Source: Tretioscincus oriximinensis (taxonomy: Eukaryota; Chordata; Lepidosauria; Squamata; Gymnophthalmidae). From it: a stretch of DNA of 64,000 nt. Below the pieces are notes generated by a model that saw only the letters and a list, made by a program, of their open reading frames with translations, ran no database searches and was not told where the DNA came from. The position numbers and the translations under genes are program-made. How positions within the stretch are numbered: position 1 is the stretch's first letter; every line of letters begins with the position of its first letter. Where the stretch lies: positions 781,130-845,129 of the forward strand of contig JAJVDF010000207.1 in NCBI GenBank assembly GCA_022410635.1, written 5' to 3'. Positions 32,906 through 43,379 of the stretch are shown here, in pieces.

Positions 32906-33450
32906 CACCAGCACTCTGTATCATCTTTCCTTGTGTATACACCATCCACCAGCCCAATCTAATAAGCGCTGGATGCACAAATGGGCACTTTATAGAGCAT
33001 AGAATTGCCCTATGTTGGCTCAGAAAACATAATGTACAGACAGGATTTTGATATACAGCTATTGGCATCCTTGCATGAAAGCTATGATATACATTTGGAC
33101 AGAAAACATACGCTATGACCTTTTTTTACACTAAATGTGATAAATGACTGTGTGACGATATGCCCTGATTTTCTGAAAACAATCTCCTATCTGCTTTGTT
33201 GATATCTGCCTTCTTGCCACTCAATTGGCAGAAAAAACTCCAATTATGTGATCTGTGGAGGTGGGACCTGATACCCCCACCACGATGTCACTGTTGCAGC
33301 CATCTTGTGAAGGGTTGTCCTCTTTCACTGTCAGATGGAGCAGCCATTTTATGAAGATTTGTCCTGAAGACAGGAAGGAGTCAGGAAAGTAAAGAAAATT
33401 ACTGTTCATTTTGCTGATCTGTTATTCTATTTTGGAAACAGAGTGAAGCC
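32906..33450. other. Unassigned sequence
   Basis: No gene recognised. Confidence 0.5.
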
Positions 33451-33589
33451 ACATCACTTTTATTCCACTACTATAGTGGAATATTCCACAATATTCTACA
33501 ATAAAGTATTGTGTGGACTGGTTTATTCCAGAATATCCATGCTTTATTGTGAAATATTGTGGAATATAGTGGAATAAGTAAGTGATGTA
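33451..33589. mobile_element. Palindromic element with ACATCACTT ends
   Basis: Left ACATCACTTTTATTCCACTA and right complement TACATCACTTACTTATTCCA form imperfect arms of about 55 bp that continue through CCACAATATT and CAATAAAG motifs. The 142-residue frame on the reverse strand across it is accidental. Confidence 0.75.
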
Positions 33590-33890
33590 TGCATGCATCC
33601 TAAAACTTAATCGTGAGCACCAATAGCGGTAACACATGCCTACATTTGTGAGCTTAATGATTATTAAGTAATACAGAAGAAAAGTGTCCTGTTGTTTACT
33701 TTCCATCAAATAAATTACAAAAAGTGAATATTTATCTGCTTGTACTAGCAAGCATTTTACTCTTTCCATACCATGAGGTCTATTTTGCCCCTCATAGTAT
33801 GGAATAATGATCACAGACCAATCTGGAGTAGACAAGTGCAGCTTGTCCAAGTGCAGACAGTCCTTCTAGGTGATGCAGCACTTTTGACAT
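33590..33890. other. Unassigned sequence
   Basis: Nothing recognised. Confidence 0.5.
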
Positions 33891-34425
33891 TGAAGAGGCA
33901 AGATTTTCCTTTTTATTCATCTTTTGTTAGTTTCCCCATTCAGGAGAGAGACAGGATCTTAAGTTCCATCCATTCTATTAAGGCAACCAGCATCATTAAT
34001 ACAAAGGCTGGGTGGCCCATCGTTGATGCTAATAGATGCAGGAACATAGCAATACAACAATGTAGGTGACCCCAGACAAAGGAACATCTCCAGGTTATAT
34101 TCTTACTCATCATGGATAAATATAATTAGACTAATATCTGTACAAAGGGTACACACATCTCATATTAACATAATCTTGCCCACCAAAAGGCATCCAATCC
34201 AAGGTTTTCCCCGTCTCACATCAGAGATCACCTACCTCTAGGTTGTAGGGAGAGAGATGATTTCCTGTCCTTCTGCTGAAAAGGCTGTGTCAGCATTTCC
34301 TTTACATCCATCTTGGCATTCCATACCTAGAGGCAAAGGACATCCATCAACACAGGATACCCATAAGACTTTGAGACCAAATGTTTGGCTACACATTATT
34401 GATTAAAAATTAATGTATCTCTTTA
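33891..34425 (-). mobile_element. LTR-like repeat E, copy 1
   Basis: Reverse complement aligns along its length to 42.44-42.86 kb. Shared blocks include AGTCTTATGGGTATCCTGTG, GGAGATGTTCCTTTGTCTGG and AGATCCTGT..CTCTCC near the 3' end. The other copy has AATAAA in this last region; here it reads AATAGA. The shared terminus CTTCA/GTTCA would suit an LTR ending CA. No target duplication confirmed. Confidence 0.55.
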
Positions 34426-34558
34426 ATGTGACAAAACCATTCCAACGATACTTCTGGAAGCATCACCAAAAGGAGTCTCCAGTATGATCTAGCCTATGGN
34501 AACACAGTATAAACTCAAACCTGGAAATTCCTACAAATTCTTGCATAGGGGAAAACTT

Positions 34559-34810
34559 CCTCGACCCATCCCTCCCGGCCCATTCTTTTGTTTCCGTCTC
34601 CACCTTTTGGGGCCACATGACTTCTAGCCCCATCCTTCTCTAAGTTGGCATCCTAGAACCACAACTGGAAATGACATTAGGTGGGGAGGAGGGGCGCTGG
34701 AAGTCATGTGGCCCAAAAATGCAGGGCCTGAAACAAAAGAATGGGTGAGGTCTGATGGAGGGCAGGGTGCCAAAATGACATCAGACCGCAGGCAGGGCTG
34801 AAGGGAGGGG
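34559..34810. mobile_element. Foldback element, family H
   Basis: CATTCTTTTGTTTCCG and GGCCACATGACTTCTA on the left pair with TGGAAGTCATGTGGCC and GAAACAAAAGAATGGG on the right. Related to 5.93-6.22 kb. Confidence 0.65.
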
Positions 34811-34815
34811 AAAAT

Positions 34816-35684
34816 ACTCATACTTTAGAATGTGTTTNTCATGAGAAAGGCTAAAATACCCTAAATATCATACGTGAATGAAATTCTTGTACAATTTTCC
34901 ATCACTCTACTTTGTCTAATCCAGAATGGTTCAGTAGTGAATTCTTTAAAAAAAAAAAAAAAGGTCCACAATAGCAGTGGCTAAGTGCTAGTTTGGTACC
35001 ATACCCTGCTCTCCTATTGTATCCAATGCAGCTAAAATATGACTGAGGGCTGATTGTGTCAAATACAGGTATTGCATTTGAGTGTGGATTAATGTTCTTA
35101 ATCCAGAATTAAGTGCAGAAAGTGGCCTTTTATGGGGAAACCTTTTCAGATTTCTTGGGTTTAAAGTTTAATCCAAGAGATGATTTAAAGCCTGTTGTAT
35201 GCTCTTTGTTGTGCTGTGTTTATTTTATTTATTTAATTATTTGCAGAGAGGTTTCATACATGTATCATTGTAGTGACACCCTGAGAAGTTTCTCAGCCCC
35301 GTTTTTTGAATCCAGAGATTTGATTGGCTGTTTCCAGTTGGCTAAACTGAACACCTTTTCCATATACTTGTATGAGCTATTTTTAACAAATGGAATTTTG
35401 TGCTTCATTAACCCATAAAATAAACTAACTGGAGACTGTTTTCCTGTTGCAGATTTAATTAAAAAATTAAAATGAAAGCCTGAGAATTATCTCCTGTGCG
35501 TTATGTTTTTGGGATTTTTAAAATTATACTCTAAACAAACAAACATGCATAATGTACAGCAGGACTGAAGTCCCATTTAATTGACAGATTCATCAGATTT
35601 TGAAGGCTTCCTTTCTTATCCAATGTGAAAAGAACAATTGTAGACAGGTTTAGTCCATTACAGGATGGTTCCANATGGTATGGT
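34816..35684. other. Unassigned sequence
   Basis: Segment 35100-35450 is complex and repeat-free but shows no domain in its open frame (35113-35418). Confidence 0.45.
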
Positions 35685-35990
35685 ATTGTAATGGACACAA
35701 ATGGCTCAGGGGTTATGAGACGGTCTTTCAAGTGAGAGATCCGTTCTTGAAGCCCTATGCCAACCGTGGAGAGGGATGAGAACCCTCTACTGGCCTCAAA
35801 TTCGACCAACTCAGCTATTCAAAAGAAAGTAGATTTGAAATCTATATTTCAAGTAGATTCATGAGTATCACTACTAATCTGGTGGACAAGATAGAATAGA
35901 TGCATTTGGGCAACAAATAACCTTGCAAGCCCCTCTGAGTCCCTTTGGGTGAGAAGGGTGGGGTATTAACAAAAAAAACCCAGCAAAACA
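35685..35990 (+). mobile_element. tRNA-derived SINE, second head type
   Basis: Head ATGGCTCAGGGGTTATGAGA with CGGTCTTTCAAG, shared with 42.88 kb, and the standard tail CCCCTCTGAGTCCCTTTGGG then GGGTGGGGTATTAAC. The body is diverged. Confidence 0.65.
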
Positions 35991-36005
35991 GACTTGCCTC
36001 ACCTA

Positions 36006-36613
36006 TAGGGCTGCCATATTTTGGCAGCCCAAAACTGGAATGGGGTGGGGTCGGGGTGCGTGCACGTGCATGCATTCACACATACACGCATGCACACACA
36101 TACAGATGCTTGTAGTGAGATAGGCAGAACCTCTCTTCTGCCTGTCTCACCACAAGCATCTGTTTGTGTGCACGTGTGTATGCGTAGCTGCTCCAATGCT
36201 GGAGGTGGGGTTTCGCGTGCCTGCTAGCGCGCCAACTCGCCTCCAGCAGAGGAAAAATGCCTGGGTTTGTGACAGGAGAACAGAGCTGTCCTCCTGTCAC
36301 AAACCCAGGTGTTTTTCCTTTGCTGAATGCGAATTGGCGTGCTTTGCAAGCAGGCGCGCGAAACCCCGCCTCCAGCATTGGAACAGCTACGGCACATTCT
36401 GAGGTTCCTTCCAGGGCCCTGGGAAGCATTACTCGGGCTGCAACCGTCAGCTCTGACGGCTCCTTTGCCTTTAAAATCCTGCATTTTTATATTCCCTGAT
36501 GCAGCATCGGGGAATGTAAAAAGCCGGGATTTTATCTTAAAACCCGGAGGGGACTATATTTTAGTCCCCCAAACTGGGTTTGTCCCACTTTCCTGGTACG
36601 TATGGCAACCCTA
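36006..36613. mobile_element. Foldback hAT-like element with perfect 8-bp target duplication
   Basis: 608-bp element flanked by CTCACCTA on both sides (35998-36005 and 36614-36621). Terminal inverted repeats: TAGGGCTGCCATA and, on the reverse strand of the right end, TAGGGTTGCCATA. It contains two hairpins: arms 36105-36128 / 36137-36160, and a larger one with arms 36185-36278 / 36291-36389 around a 12-base spacer. The element is GC- and CpG-rich compared with its surroundings, with CAC/CAT-rich alternation near 36060-36105. 8-bp duplications and TAGGG ends are typical of hAT elements. No transposase; several overlapping open frames on both strands are mirror images of the palindrome. Confidence 0.85.
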
Positions 36614-36621
36614 CTCACCTA

Positions 36622-37084
36622 CTTGTGGGGGAATCCAGAAGCGATAGTGTTAGGAAGGTCCAATATGACGCTTTTTCTTCTTGATCCTCTTATGCCAATT
36701 ACATATCATGATATCACTTCTTTACATTGTGATGGAGCCATGTAAACAAGACCTTGAGATTTACCAAGAGCTTCACCCTTGCATCACAATTCTTTCAGCC
36801 AGGCAGGATATGGAAAAACGTCCCCTTGCTGAATTCAGGTGGGGAAACATAGCCCTTTTTATTATCCCCTTCACCAGCTACGTCAAACCTCACTTTTTAA
36901 AAATGAGGATTTCTCCCCTTTCTATTCACCCACCTGATAACAAGGGGATATGTGTGAGCACAGCAGCCAATGACAGAAGAGAAACAAAGTTTCTTGGGAG
37001 CTGTCAACTCCCAGAGGTTCATGGGATCTGTAGGCAGAATGCATGAGGAAGAGAAGGAGCTTNCTTGCTGCGTATGGAAATGCT
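36622..37084. other. Unassigned sequence
   Basis: Open frame 36681-37046 (121 residues) shows no recognisable domain and overlaps opposing frames; not called as a gene. Confidence 0.45.
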
Positions 37085-37225
37085 TTTACAGTATACTCTT
37101 TTGACTGCTCTTTGAAACGATTTACGGTACTGATTTTAAACATTTTTGAGTTCTTCCAGTCTTCTGTTACCTGACCTGGGACTTATGGTGGAGGGTAATA
37201 TATAAATTCTTAAATTAAATGATGT
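37085..37225 (+). mobile_element. L2 LINE 3' end
   Basis: TTACCTGACCTGGGACTTAT GGTGGAGGGTAATATATAAATTC fits the L2 3' terminus. Confidence 0.55.
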
Positions 37226-39000
37226 AGTGAGATTTTAGATTCTGATGCAAATGACAGTAGTTTGGATATTTCCACAGTTGGGGTTGCCCGTGAGGTAGTT
37301 CCTCAGTATCCTAGGATCAAACTCTTTTCTAAAAATTATTGGTTTTTTATACCAAGTTCAGGTGCACTTAGGAGCTAAGGCTGCGTCCTNCTAGGCTGAT
37401 AAAGCAGGACTGAAAACAGACTGTGGTTCCACTGCTTTCCTATTTAAACAAAACAGAAAATGTTTTTGTCAGCGTTAGTCCCNTGGGTAAAGGGATTTTT
37501 CAAGGTTCCCTTGTTTACATGAAGTCAAGAGAACTTGGACTTTCACTGTTCTGAGTCTAATGTCTCAGAAAAGTCCCATTTCCTTTACTGGTGGGGCCAA
37601 TTCAGATTTAATCTGAGAGGAGGGGAAAGAGAGGGGGTGGAAACTCCCCACATCCCAGTCAATTTATATCTGTGGGAGTTCTAAAGAGCTGTGTGTAAAA
37701 GCAAAGGTGCTGAGCTGAACCTTAAGTACTTTCACCCAGTCTTCATCTCTCCCTCCATGTGCATCTCCCCACTCTTCCCTTTGCAGTTTGCCAAGTACAC
37801 CTGGGAAAGGTGAAATTGATCAGAAATCTGCCCCCCCCCCCCATTTTGTTTTTATTTATTGTATTTTTGTTCCAGAGGCATTTAGTTTTGCAGCCCTATA
37901 TGGTTGCACAGATATTTGCATTGGAACTGAAGTCCCAGCAGTCGTTTGCTAGCTCAGCAGTGTGACAGCTATTCAAAGAAAAGTGCCAGAATCAAAGCTT
38001 AACATCTGCTTATTAAAACAGAAGAAAAGGCTATCTTCTGAAGATAAATGTAAGAAAAGCTCTAATTTAAGTAAATGTATTTAGTGTGTTAAACATTTGT
38101 AACAATACACAAGTTCAAACATTACTTGAATCTAAATTATTTGTCCTTCTATTTCAAACTTTACATACAGTGTATTTCTGAAAATGTACGTTAATGTATT
38201 TCTCTCTATCCATTGTTTTTGTTTTCCTACACTCCTTAACTTGAAATTTGCCCAAGGCTATGTAGATGCAATTAAATAATTCTGCCACACAGTACACAAT
38301 GCTATACCCATGCTGCAATCTATTCCAACTTTGCCTGACNGTCCATTTTCTTCAGAATCCACACAGTCGACTGTTTTGCAATTTATGTTCAAATGTAACA
38401 AGGTACACTATTGATTCTGATTAGAACCAGTGGATAAATTAATCTAATCTTAGTCTACTTCCATACTTTGCAATATTNTACCCTAGGAAGAGGCTCCTTG
38501 TTTGAGAGAGGAGGTCCCATCCTCTCCTAGAAGACAGGATTAATAATCCACTTGCAGATCAAGTTTGTGTTGAATGTGCCGCACCAGATTTTTTGTACAG
38601 TGAGAGCAATTTCAGTTTTAGAATTGATATACCAGATGATCANTTTGCTGGAAAAACTGCTGTTGAAGTACTATATATGCTTATTGTGGGAAGGATATGT
38701 CTGTAGCTGGTTTTGGCAAGACAAGGGTTTTTCTATGGAATATTACATTTTAACCATTGCTATGGCGGAAAGTGATCAAATAATGTTATCTGATCACTTG
38801 AATGGTTAATAACAAATTATCCAAGAGCATTTGATAGGAGGGACTACTATCTTCTTGACAATAAAGAAACAAAATGACTGACAGAAGAGTGTGTCACATT
38901 AGAAAAATTTGCCTGTCAGGAGNTGACAGAAAGGCAAAATTTGCAATACAGTGCAAAGGTATGAGGTAAGTTAAAACTGGTAAACCAATGCCTTGTTTTA
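37226..39000. other. Unassigned sequence
   Basis: About 1.8 kb with no recognised repeat or gene. 37930-38230 is low-repeat and could be unique sequence; C10 run at 37831. Confidence 0.45.
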
Positions 39001-39134
39001 CTGGTCAATCCTCAAATAAATGTCTTCTCTAGTCAAAGTGAGAAAGTGGGCACCTTCTTTCATTCTACTGGTAGACGTCAACATTGAAGGAATTTCACCA
39101 AATCGTATCCACCCAAGAACTCCAAAGCCAGGAT

Positions 39135-39236
39135 CAAAAGAGGAGGAGGAGATGGAGGAAAACAAGAATAAGAACAAGGGCAATAGGAAGAAGTGCAAGA
39201 GGAAGAGGAAGAGGAAGCAGAGGAGGAGGAGTGAAC
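39135..39236. repeat. Homopurine-rich tract
   Basis: GAGGAGGAGGAGATGG through GAAGAGGAAGAGGAAG with few interruptions. The Lys/Glu/Arg-rich frames are repeat translations. It precedes a reverse-strand SINE scrap (39237-39280), so it is probably an expanded SINE tail. Confidence 0.85.
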
Positions 39237-39280
39237 CAAAGTGGCTTACAAAACCTTCTGTTCTTCTCTTCATAACATAC

Positions 39281-40262
39281 ACCTTAAGAACATAAGAAGA
39301 GCCATATTGGATCAGACCAGAGCCCATCTAGTCCAGCATTCTATGTCACACAGAGGCCCACCAGGTGCACCTGGGCAGTCCGAACAGAGGAAAGCAAAAT
39401 ATGCCCCTGTTCATGACTCCCTGCAAATGGTATTTCAAGAGCACTACCTGTTGCTCTATCCCGGAGGCATCATCCAGACATCCATCCTAGTATCCATTTA
39501 TACCCTTGGTGTCCATAAACCTGTCTAGTCCTGTCATTAAGCTATCCAAGCTGTTAGCTACCACTACCTCTGCAGGAAGTAAATTCCACAGGCCAGTGAC
39601 CCTCTGGGTNAAAAAATACTTTCCTTTGTCTGTTCTCACTTTTGGGTCCATCAGCTTCAAGGAGTGCTCTCTGGTCCTAGTGTTGTGTGATAGAGAAAAC
39701 GTTTTTTCTCTATTCACCCTATCCATCCCATGCATGATTTTGTACATTTCAATCAGATCACCTCTCAAACGTTACCTTTCAAGGCTGAAGAGGCCCGGAC
39801 GTTGCAGCCTGACTTCATAAGGGAGGTGTTCCAGACCCTTGATCATTCTTGTTGCCCTTTTCTGCACCTTCTCTAGTTCCATAATATCCCTCTTGAGATG
39901 TGGTGACCAGAACTGAACACAATATTCCAAATGTGGCCTCACCACAGGTTATAAAGCGACAAAACAACATTTGCTAACTTGTTTTCGATNCCTTTCCTAA
40001 TTATCCCCAACATTTGCCTTTTTTGCTGCTGCTGCTGCTGCTGCTGCTGCACACTGGGTTGACATATTCATTGAATTGTCCACCAACATCCCAAGATCCT
40101 TTTCTTGCATGGTCACAAAAAGCTTGGTTCCCATCAGTTGGTAGGAGTAATTGGGGTTCTTTGCCCCAATGTGCATGACTTTGCATTTGCTTAAATTGAA
40201 GTGCATTTGCCACTTTGATGCCCACTCACCCATTTTCAATAGATCACTCTGAAGCATCCTTG
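39281..40262 (-). mobile_element. CR1 LINE, longest ORF2 remnant, with GCA expansion
   Basis: Longest CR1 copy here (about 980 bp). Reverse-strand translation includes KWQMHFNLSKCKVMHIGAKN, then a poly-Ala run, KKAN, and further on GDLIEMYKIMHGMDRVNRE, all CR1 ORF2 landmarks downstream of the catalytic reverse transcriptase motifs. The 3' end (plus-strand left end) reads TTAAGAACATAAGAAGAGCC. Stops, an N and frameshifts inactivate it. Confidence 0.9.
40025..40050. repeat. (GCT)n microsatellite inside CR1 coding sequence
   Basis: Eight to nine uninterrupted GCT units (GCA on the CR1 sense strand) encode nine Ala where the CR1 copies I know have about three. It is in frame. Confidence 0.9.
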
Positions 40263-40282
40263 AGCAACTTGTGGGTCAAATG

Positions 40283-40435
40283 GTCATAGAATAATAGAGT
40301 TGGAAGGGACCTCCAGGGCCATCGGGTTCAATCCCCTGCTCAATGCAGGACTCACTAAACCATCCCAGACAGATGACTGTCCAGCCTCTGCTTGAATATT
40401 TCCAGCAAAGATCAAGTTTGCCCATTCCAGTCTAC
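40283..40435 (-). mobile_element. CR1 LINE 3' end (ATTCTATGATTCT type)
   Basis: CATAGAATAATAGAGTTGGA then AGGGACCTCCAGGGCCATCG. It directly abuts the 5' side of the preceding CR1 copy, in the same orientation but from a different CR1 subfamily. Confidence 0.8.
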
Positions 40436-41590
40436 AAATATCTGAAGGACTTTTAAAAAAATCCTTGTAAACCTAAACTTGCATGAGAAAACCCATCAAA
40501 AAATAAACCAGGGGATAAATATTAGCAAAAAGACAGACTTGGCACCAGTAGCTGCAATTTTCTTCATAATTGCCTTTTCCTTAACCTGTTGAAGTTCAAA
40601 ATATTTCTCTGTAGCACTAAACCATAAAACAAAGAGTGGTACAAGAATTACCGGCCGCTTTTCATCAAGAAGAGTCATGGCGTTCCAGACACCTTGCAGT
40701 GTGCATGCGTGTTAAATGAGATTTAAGATTTACAGCCGTGGAGATTCCGACATCCCTGCTTGGATAAATTCAAGATTAAATTTTGAAAAAGCAAGTGCTA
40801 TCGCTTTGAAAGCGAAGCAAACTCTCTGGTTATTTATCACTTCCACCAACAGTTAAGGAGAAAGAAAAAGTCAACTCTGAGAAATAAGAAAAAAACAAGT
40901 CCTGTTGATGGCTAAGCTATAAAAACAATGATAAAATCATAAATTCCCTCATCTGTATCCATAAACTAATAACAATAACAATGAGGAGGAGGAGGTGGGG
41001 GACGATGATGCATATAATCTAGTGTCCCTACAGTAATCTATAATTTAGTCCCCCTCAGAAGTGGGTTAGGAAATAGGGGAATTGCTGGATTGGGAAAATT
41101 GGCTGTGGTGATGGAAAGCCACANGAGATTGGAGGAGCAACAGGAAAATGAAAGAAGGGGTAGGTATAGACAGGTCCCCCAGCCACCTTCCTGTAAGCAG
41201 AAAAAATGTATCCTGTGGGCAAGACTGGGGGGAGATTAGCAAAAGAGTTTTCCTCACTCAGAGGGTAGCAGTGGTTCAGGCTAGGAGCTCTGGTCCACAG
41301 AGCAGGGCCCCACACAAGCTGAGCAGTAGAAGGTGCCCACTGCTTGGACTACATTTCCCAGGAGGATCTGCAATCAACACAACTTTGTTTCACTTTTTTC
41401 ACATTTGGGCTGCTGCTGTTGCTGCTACTGCCAGCTTCATGTTGGGCACCCAAGATTTTCTAATAAGAACTTGTCATCATGAAAAAAAACAGTGTAGAAA
41501 AGAGGCAGAAGGACAAAATAAAAACAAAAAACCCTGGAAACAGAAATTCTGCCTGAAAGTAGTTTTGTTATTGTAACAGGGGTTTGCTTA
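40436..41590. other. Unassigned sequence
   Basis: Frame 41148-41576 (142 residues) overlaps two reverse frames and has no domain. No gene called. Confidence 0.45.
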
Positions 41591-41594
41591 CCAC

Positions 41595-42285
41595 ATTATT
41601 AAGGATGCCATCAGAGGCAGCTGTATCGTCAGGATACGGACAAGTGTAGAATCTGACTCCCATCAAGAACTCACACAGAGGCCATAAACATAGATCAAGA
41701 GGCAAGATCCAGGAGGCCCACGTGGGTCATGGAACCTCCAGAGCACCCATGTGCAGTGGTTTTTATTGACTCCAAATCAGAAGGCGTGTACAAAAAAGTG
41801 ATGTCAGAGAATGGGAGTTCCGAATGTGTGGTTTGGGGCGGACCGGAGGTGGGCCCAGGTTGTGACACCTGTGTGACGTTCCTANCTCCTCCNAAGGGGC
41901 ACAGCCTGTGTCAGGAAGTAACCAAATATGGGTATGGTTTGAATGATACAAGATTGACCCCTGTAGCTTCCAGGACCTGTGACCGGTCNTTCACCCCCTG
42001 GAGAAGGGGTGGACAAAAGACTTCCTCTGGGCTTTCCAGGCAATTAATGCCATTAAGCCAGGGCTACAGATACAATGGGTGCCCCTTGAGATAATGGGCG
42101 AAGGGAAACCTGCTAAATGGGTGTTGCCTCAGGGCAGGAAGAGAGNTTAGCTCCCTTGCAACACTCTGTGCTGGGAATTTCCCCAAAATTTTGCAGTCAA
42201 GCTGCCTGGGCTTCTGGGGACCAATTCTTGTATATTTTTATATTAAATATATTAATGCCAATTAATATATCACTAGNGGTGAACC
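41595..42285 (-). mobile_element. LTR-like repeat D, copy 2
   Basis: Homologous to 32.09-32.78 kb: reverse strand has CAATAAAAACCACTG (plus near 41755-41770), the AGGTTGTGACACCTGTGTGA block and the shared end TTAATGCCAATTAATATA. Single-copy AATAAA suggests an LTR on the minus strand. The 121-residue plus frame (41729-42094) is accidental. Confidence 0.5.
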
Positions 42286-42440
42286 CCGACATTATTGTTT
42301 ATGTCTGGCACCACATCTATAAGAGACCAAATTGATGATTTCCCCATCCCTGGCATTTTCATTCTTCCCACAGTTACCCGCTTCTACCCATGNTTATCTT
42401 CACTCCAGCACCACGGTTACCCACAACATCTTAACTTCTA

Positions 42441-42862
42441 TGTTAATACATGAATCTTTAATCTTTAATCCATAAATGCGTAGCCAAACTTAACCAAAAA
42501 GTCTTATGGGTATCCTGTGCTTATTGATGTCCTTTGTCTCTAGCTATGGGATACTAAGGCGGCCCTTGGCTAGAAAGGAAATGCTGACACAGCATGATAC
42601 ATTATGTTACAATGACGCATGTGTATCCTTTGCATAGTTATTAGTCTAAATATGTTTATTCATGATGAGTAGCGATGTAACATGGAGATGTTCCTTTGTC
42701 TGGGGTCGCCTACCTCTTTGTATTGCTATGTTCTTGCATCAATTAGCTCTTGTATTAATGAAGCTAGTTTCCTTAATAAAACAGTTGTAACCTAAGATCC
42801 TGTGTCTCTCCTTAATGGGAAACTAACAAAAAATGAGTAAAGAGGCAAATCTCGCCTGTTCA
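42441..42862 (+). mobile_element. LTR-like repeat E, copy 2
   Basis: 422 bp, begins TGTTAATACA and ends CCTGTTCA. AATAAA at 42775-42780 lies about 80 bp from the 3' end and is followed by AGATCCTGTGTCTCTCC, an LTR-like R/U5 arrangement. Opposite orientation to copy 1 at 33.9 kb. No internal viral genes nearby. Confidence 0.6.
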
Positions 42863-42879
42863 CTATCATGCTAATAGTG

Positions 42880-43125
42880 AGGCATGGTGGTATAGTGGTT
42901 AAGAAACGGTCTTTAAATTGAGGGAACCATTTTCAAAGCCCTGTGTCAGACATGGAGAGAGGTGATTGCTATTTGAAAGCAAGAGATTGCAATTAGATAA
43001 ATGGGAACCATCACAGTGTTTTGAGGAAAATATAATGTACAGTAAGCCTTTGGGTGAAAAATAGCTTGCAAGCTGCTTTGAATCACTTCAGTTGAGAAAA
43101 ATGAAGTGGAAAAAAACAGGCCTCC
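42880..43125 (+). mobile_element. tRNA-derived SINE, second head type
   Basis: Head GGCATGGTGGTATAGTGGTT with CGGTCTTTAAATTGAGG, body, and tail AGCTGCTTTGAATCACTTCA. It runs straight into a CTC/CTT/CAT repeat. Confidence 0.75.
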
Positions 43126-43195
43126 TCCTCCTCCTCCTCCTCTTCTTCTTCTTCTTCTTCTTTTCTTCTTCTTCATCATCATCATCATCATCATG
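43121..43195. repeat. Compound (CTC)n(CTT)n(CAT)n microsatellite
   Basis: Three successive trinucleotide runs at the SINE 3' end. Poly-Pro/Leu/Phe and poly-Arg/Lys frames on the two strands are repeat translations. Confidence 0.95.
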
Positions 43196-43379
43196 CTGAG
43201 AAGCTTCTATGGCATCCGTGACAGTGGCAGAAAGTGCAGCCTTCTCTTCATCACCTCTTATTTTATCCCCAAGATAAACCAAATCATAGGATCATGGAAT
43301 GATTGCAGTAGTGGTGTGTTTGTAGGCGTGGATTTAAATGAGGATGCAGAGAACCTATAGATACTAGTGATAGGTGTGA

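Noticed and set aside
33422..33850. 142-residue reverse-strand frame
   Set aside because: Spans an AT-rich palindromic element and unrelated flank; no domain, no conserved composition.
36076..36647. Cluster of overlapping frames on both strands, some sharing similar peptides
   Set aside because: They are mirror translations of the palindromic arms of the hAT-like element at 36.0 kb.
36681..37046. 121-residue frame
   Set aside because: No domain or codon signal recognised, and no flanking splice or promoter evidence.
39020..39295. Lys/Glu/Arg-rich frames resembling a nuclear protein
   Set aside because: Translation of a homopurine-rich SINE-tail repeat.
41148..41576. 142-residue plus-strand frame
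   Set aside because: Overlaps two reverse frames, runs into the edge of an LTR-like repeat, and has no recognisable domain.
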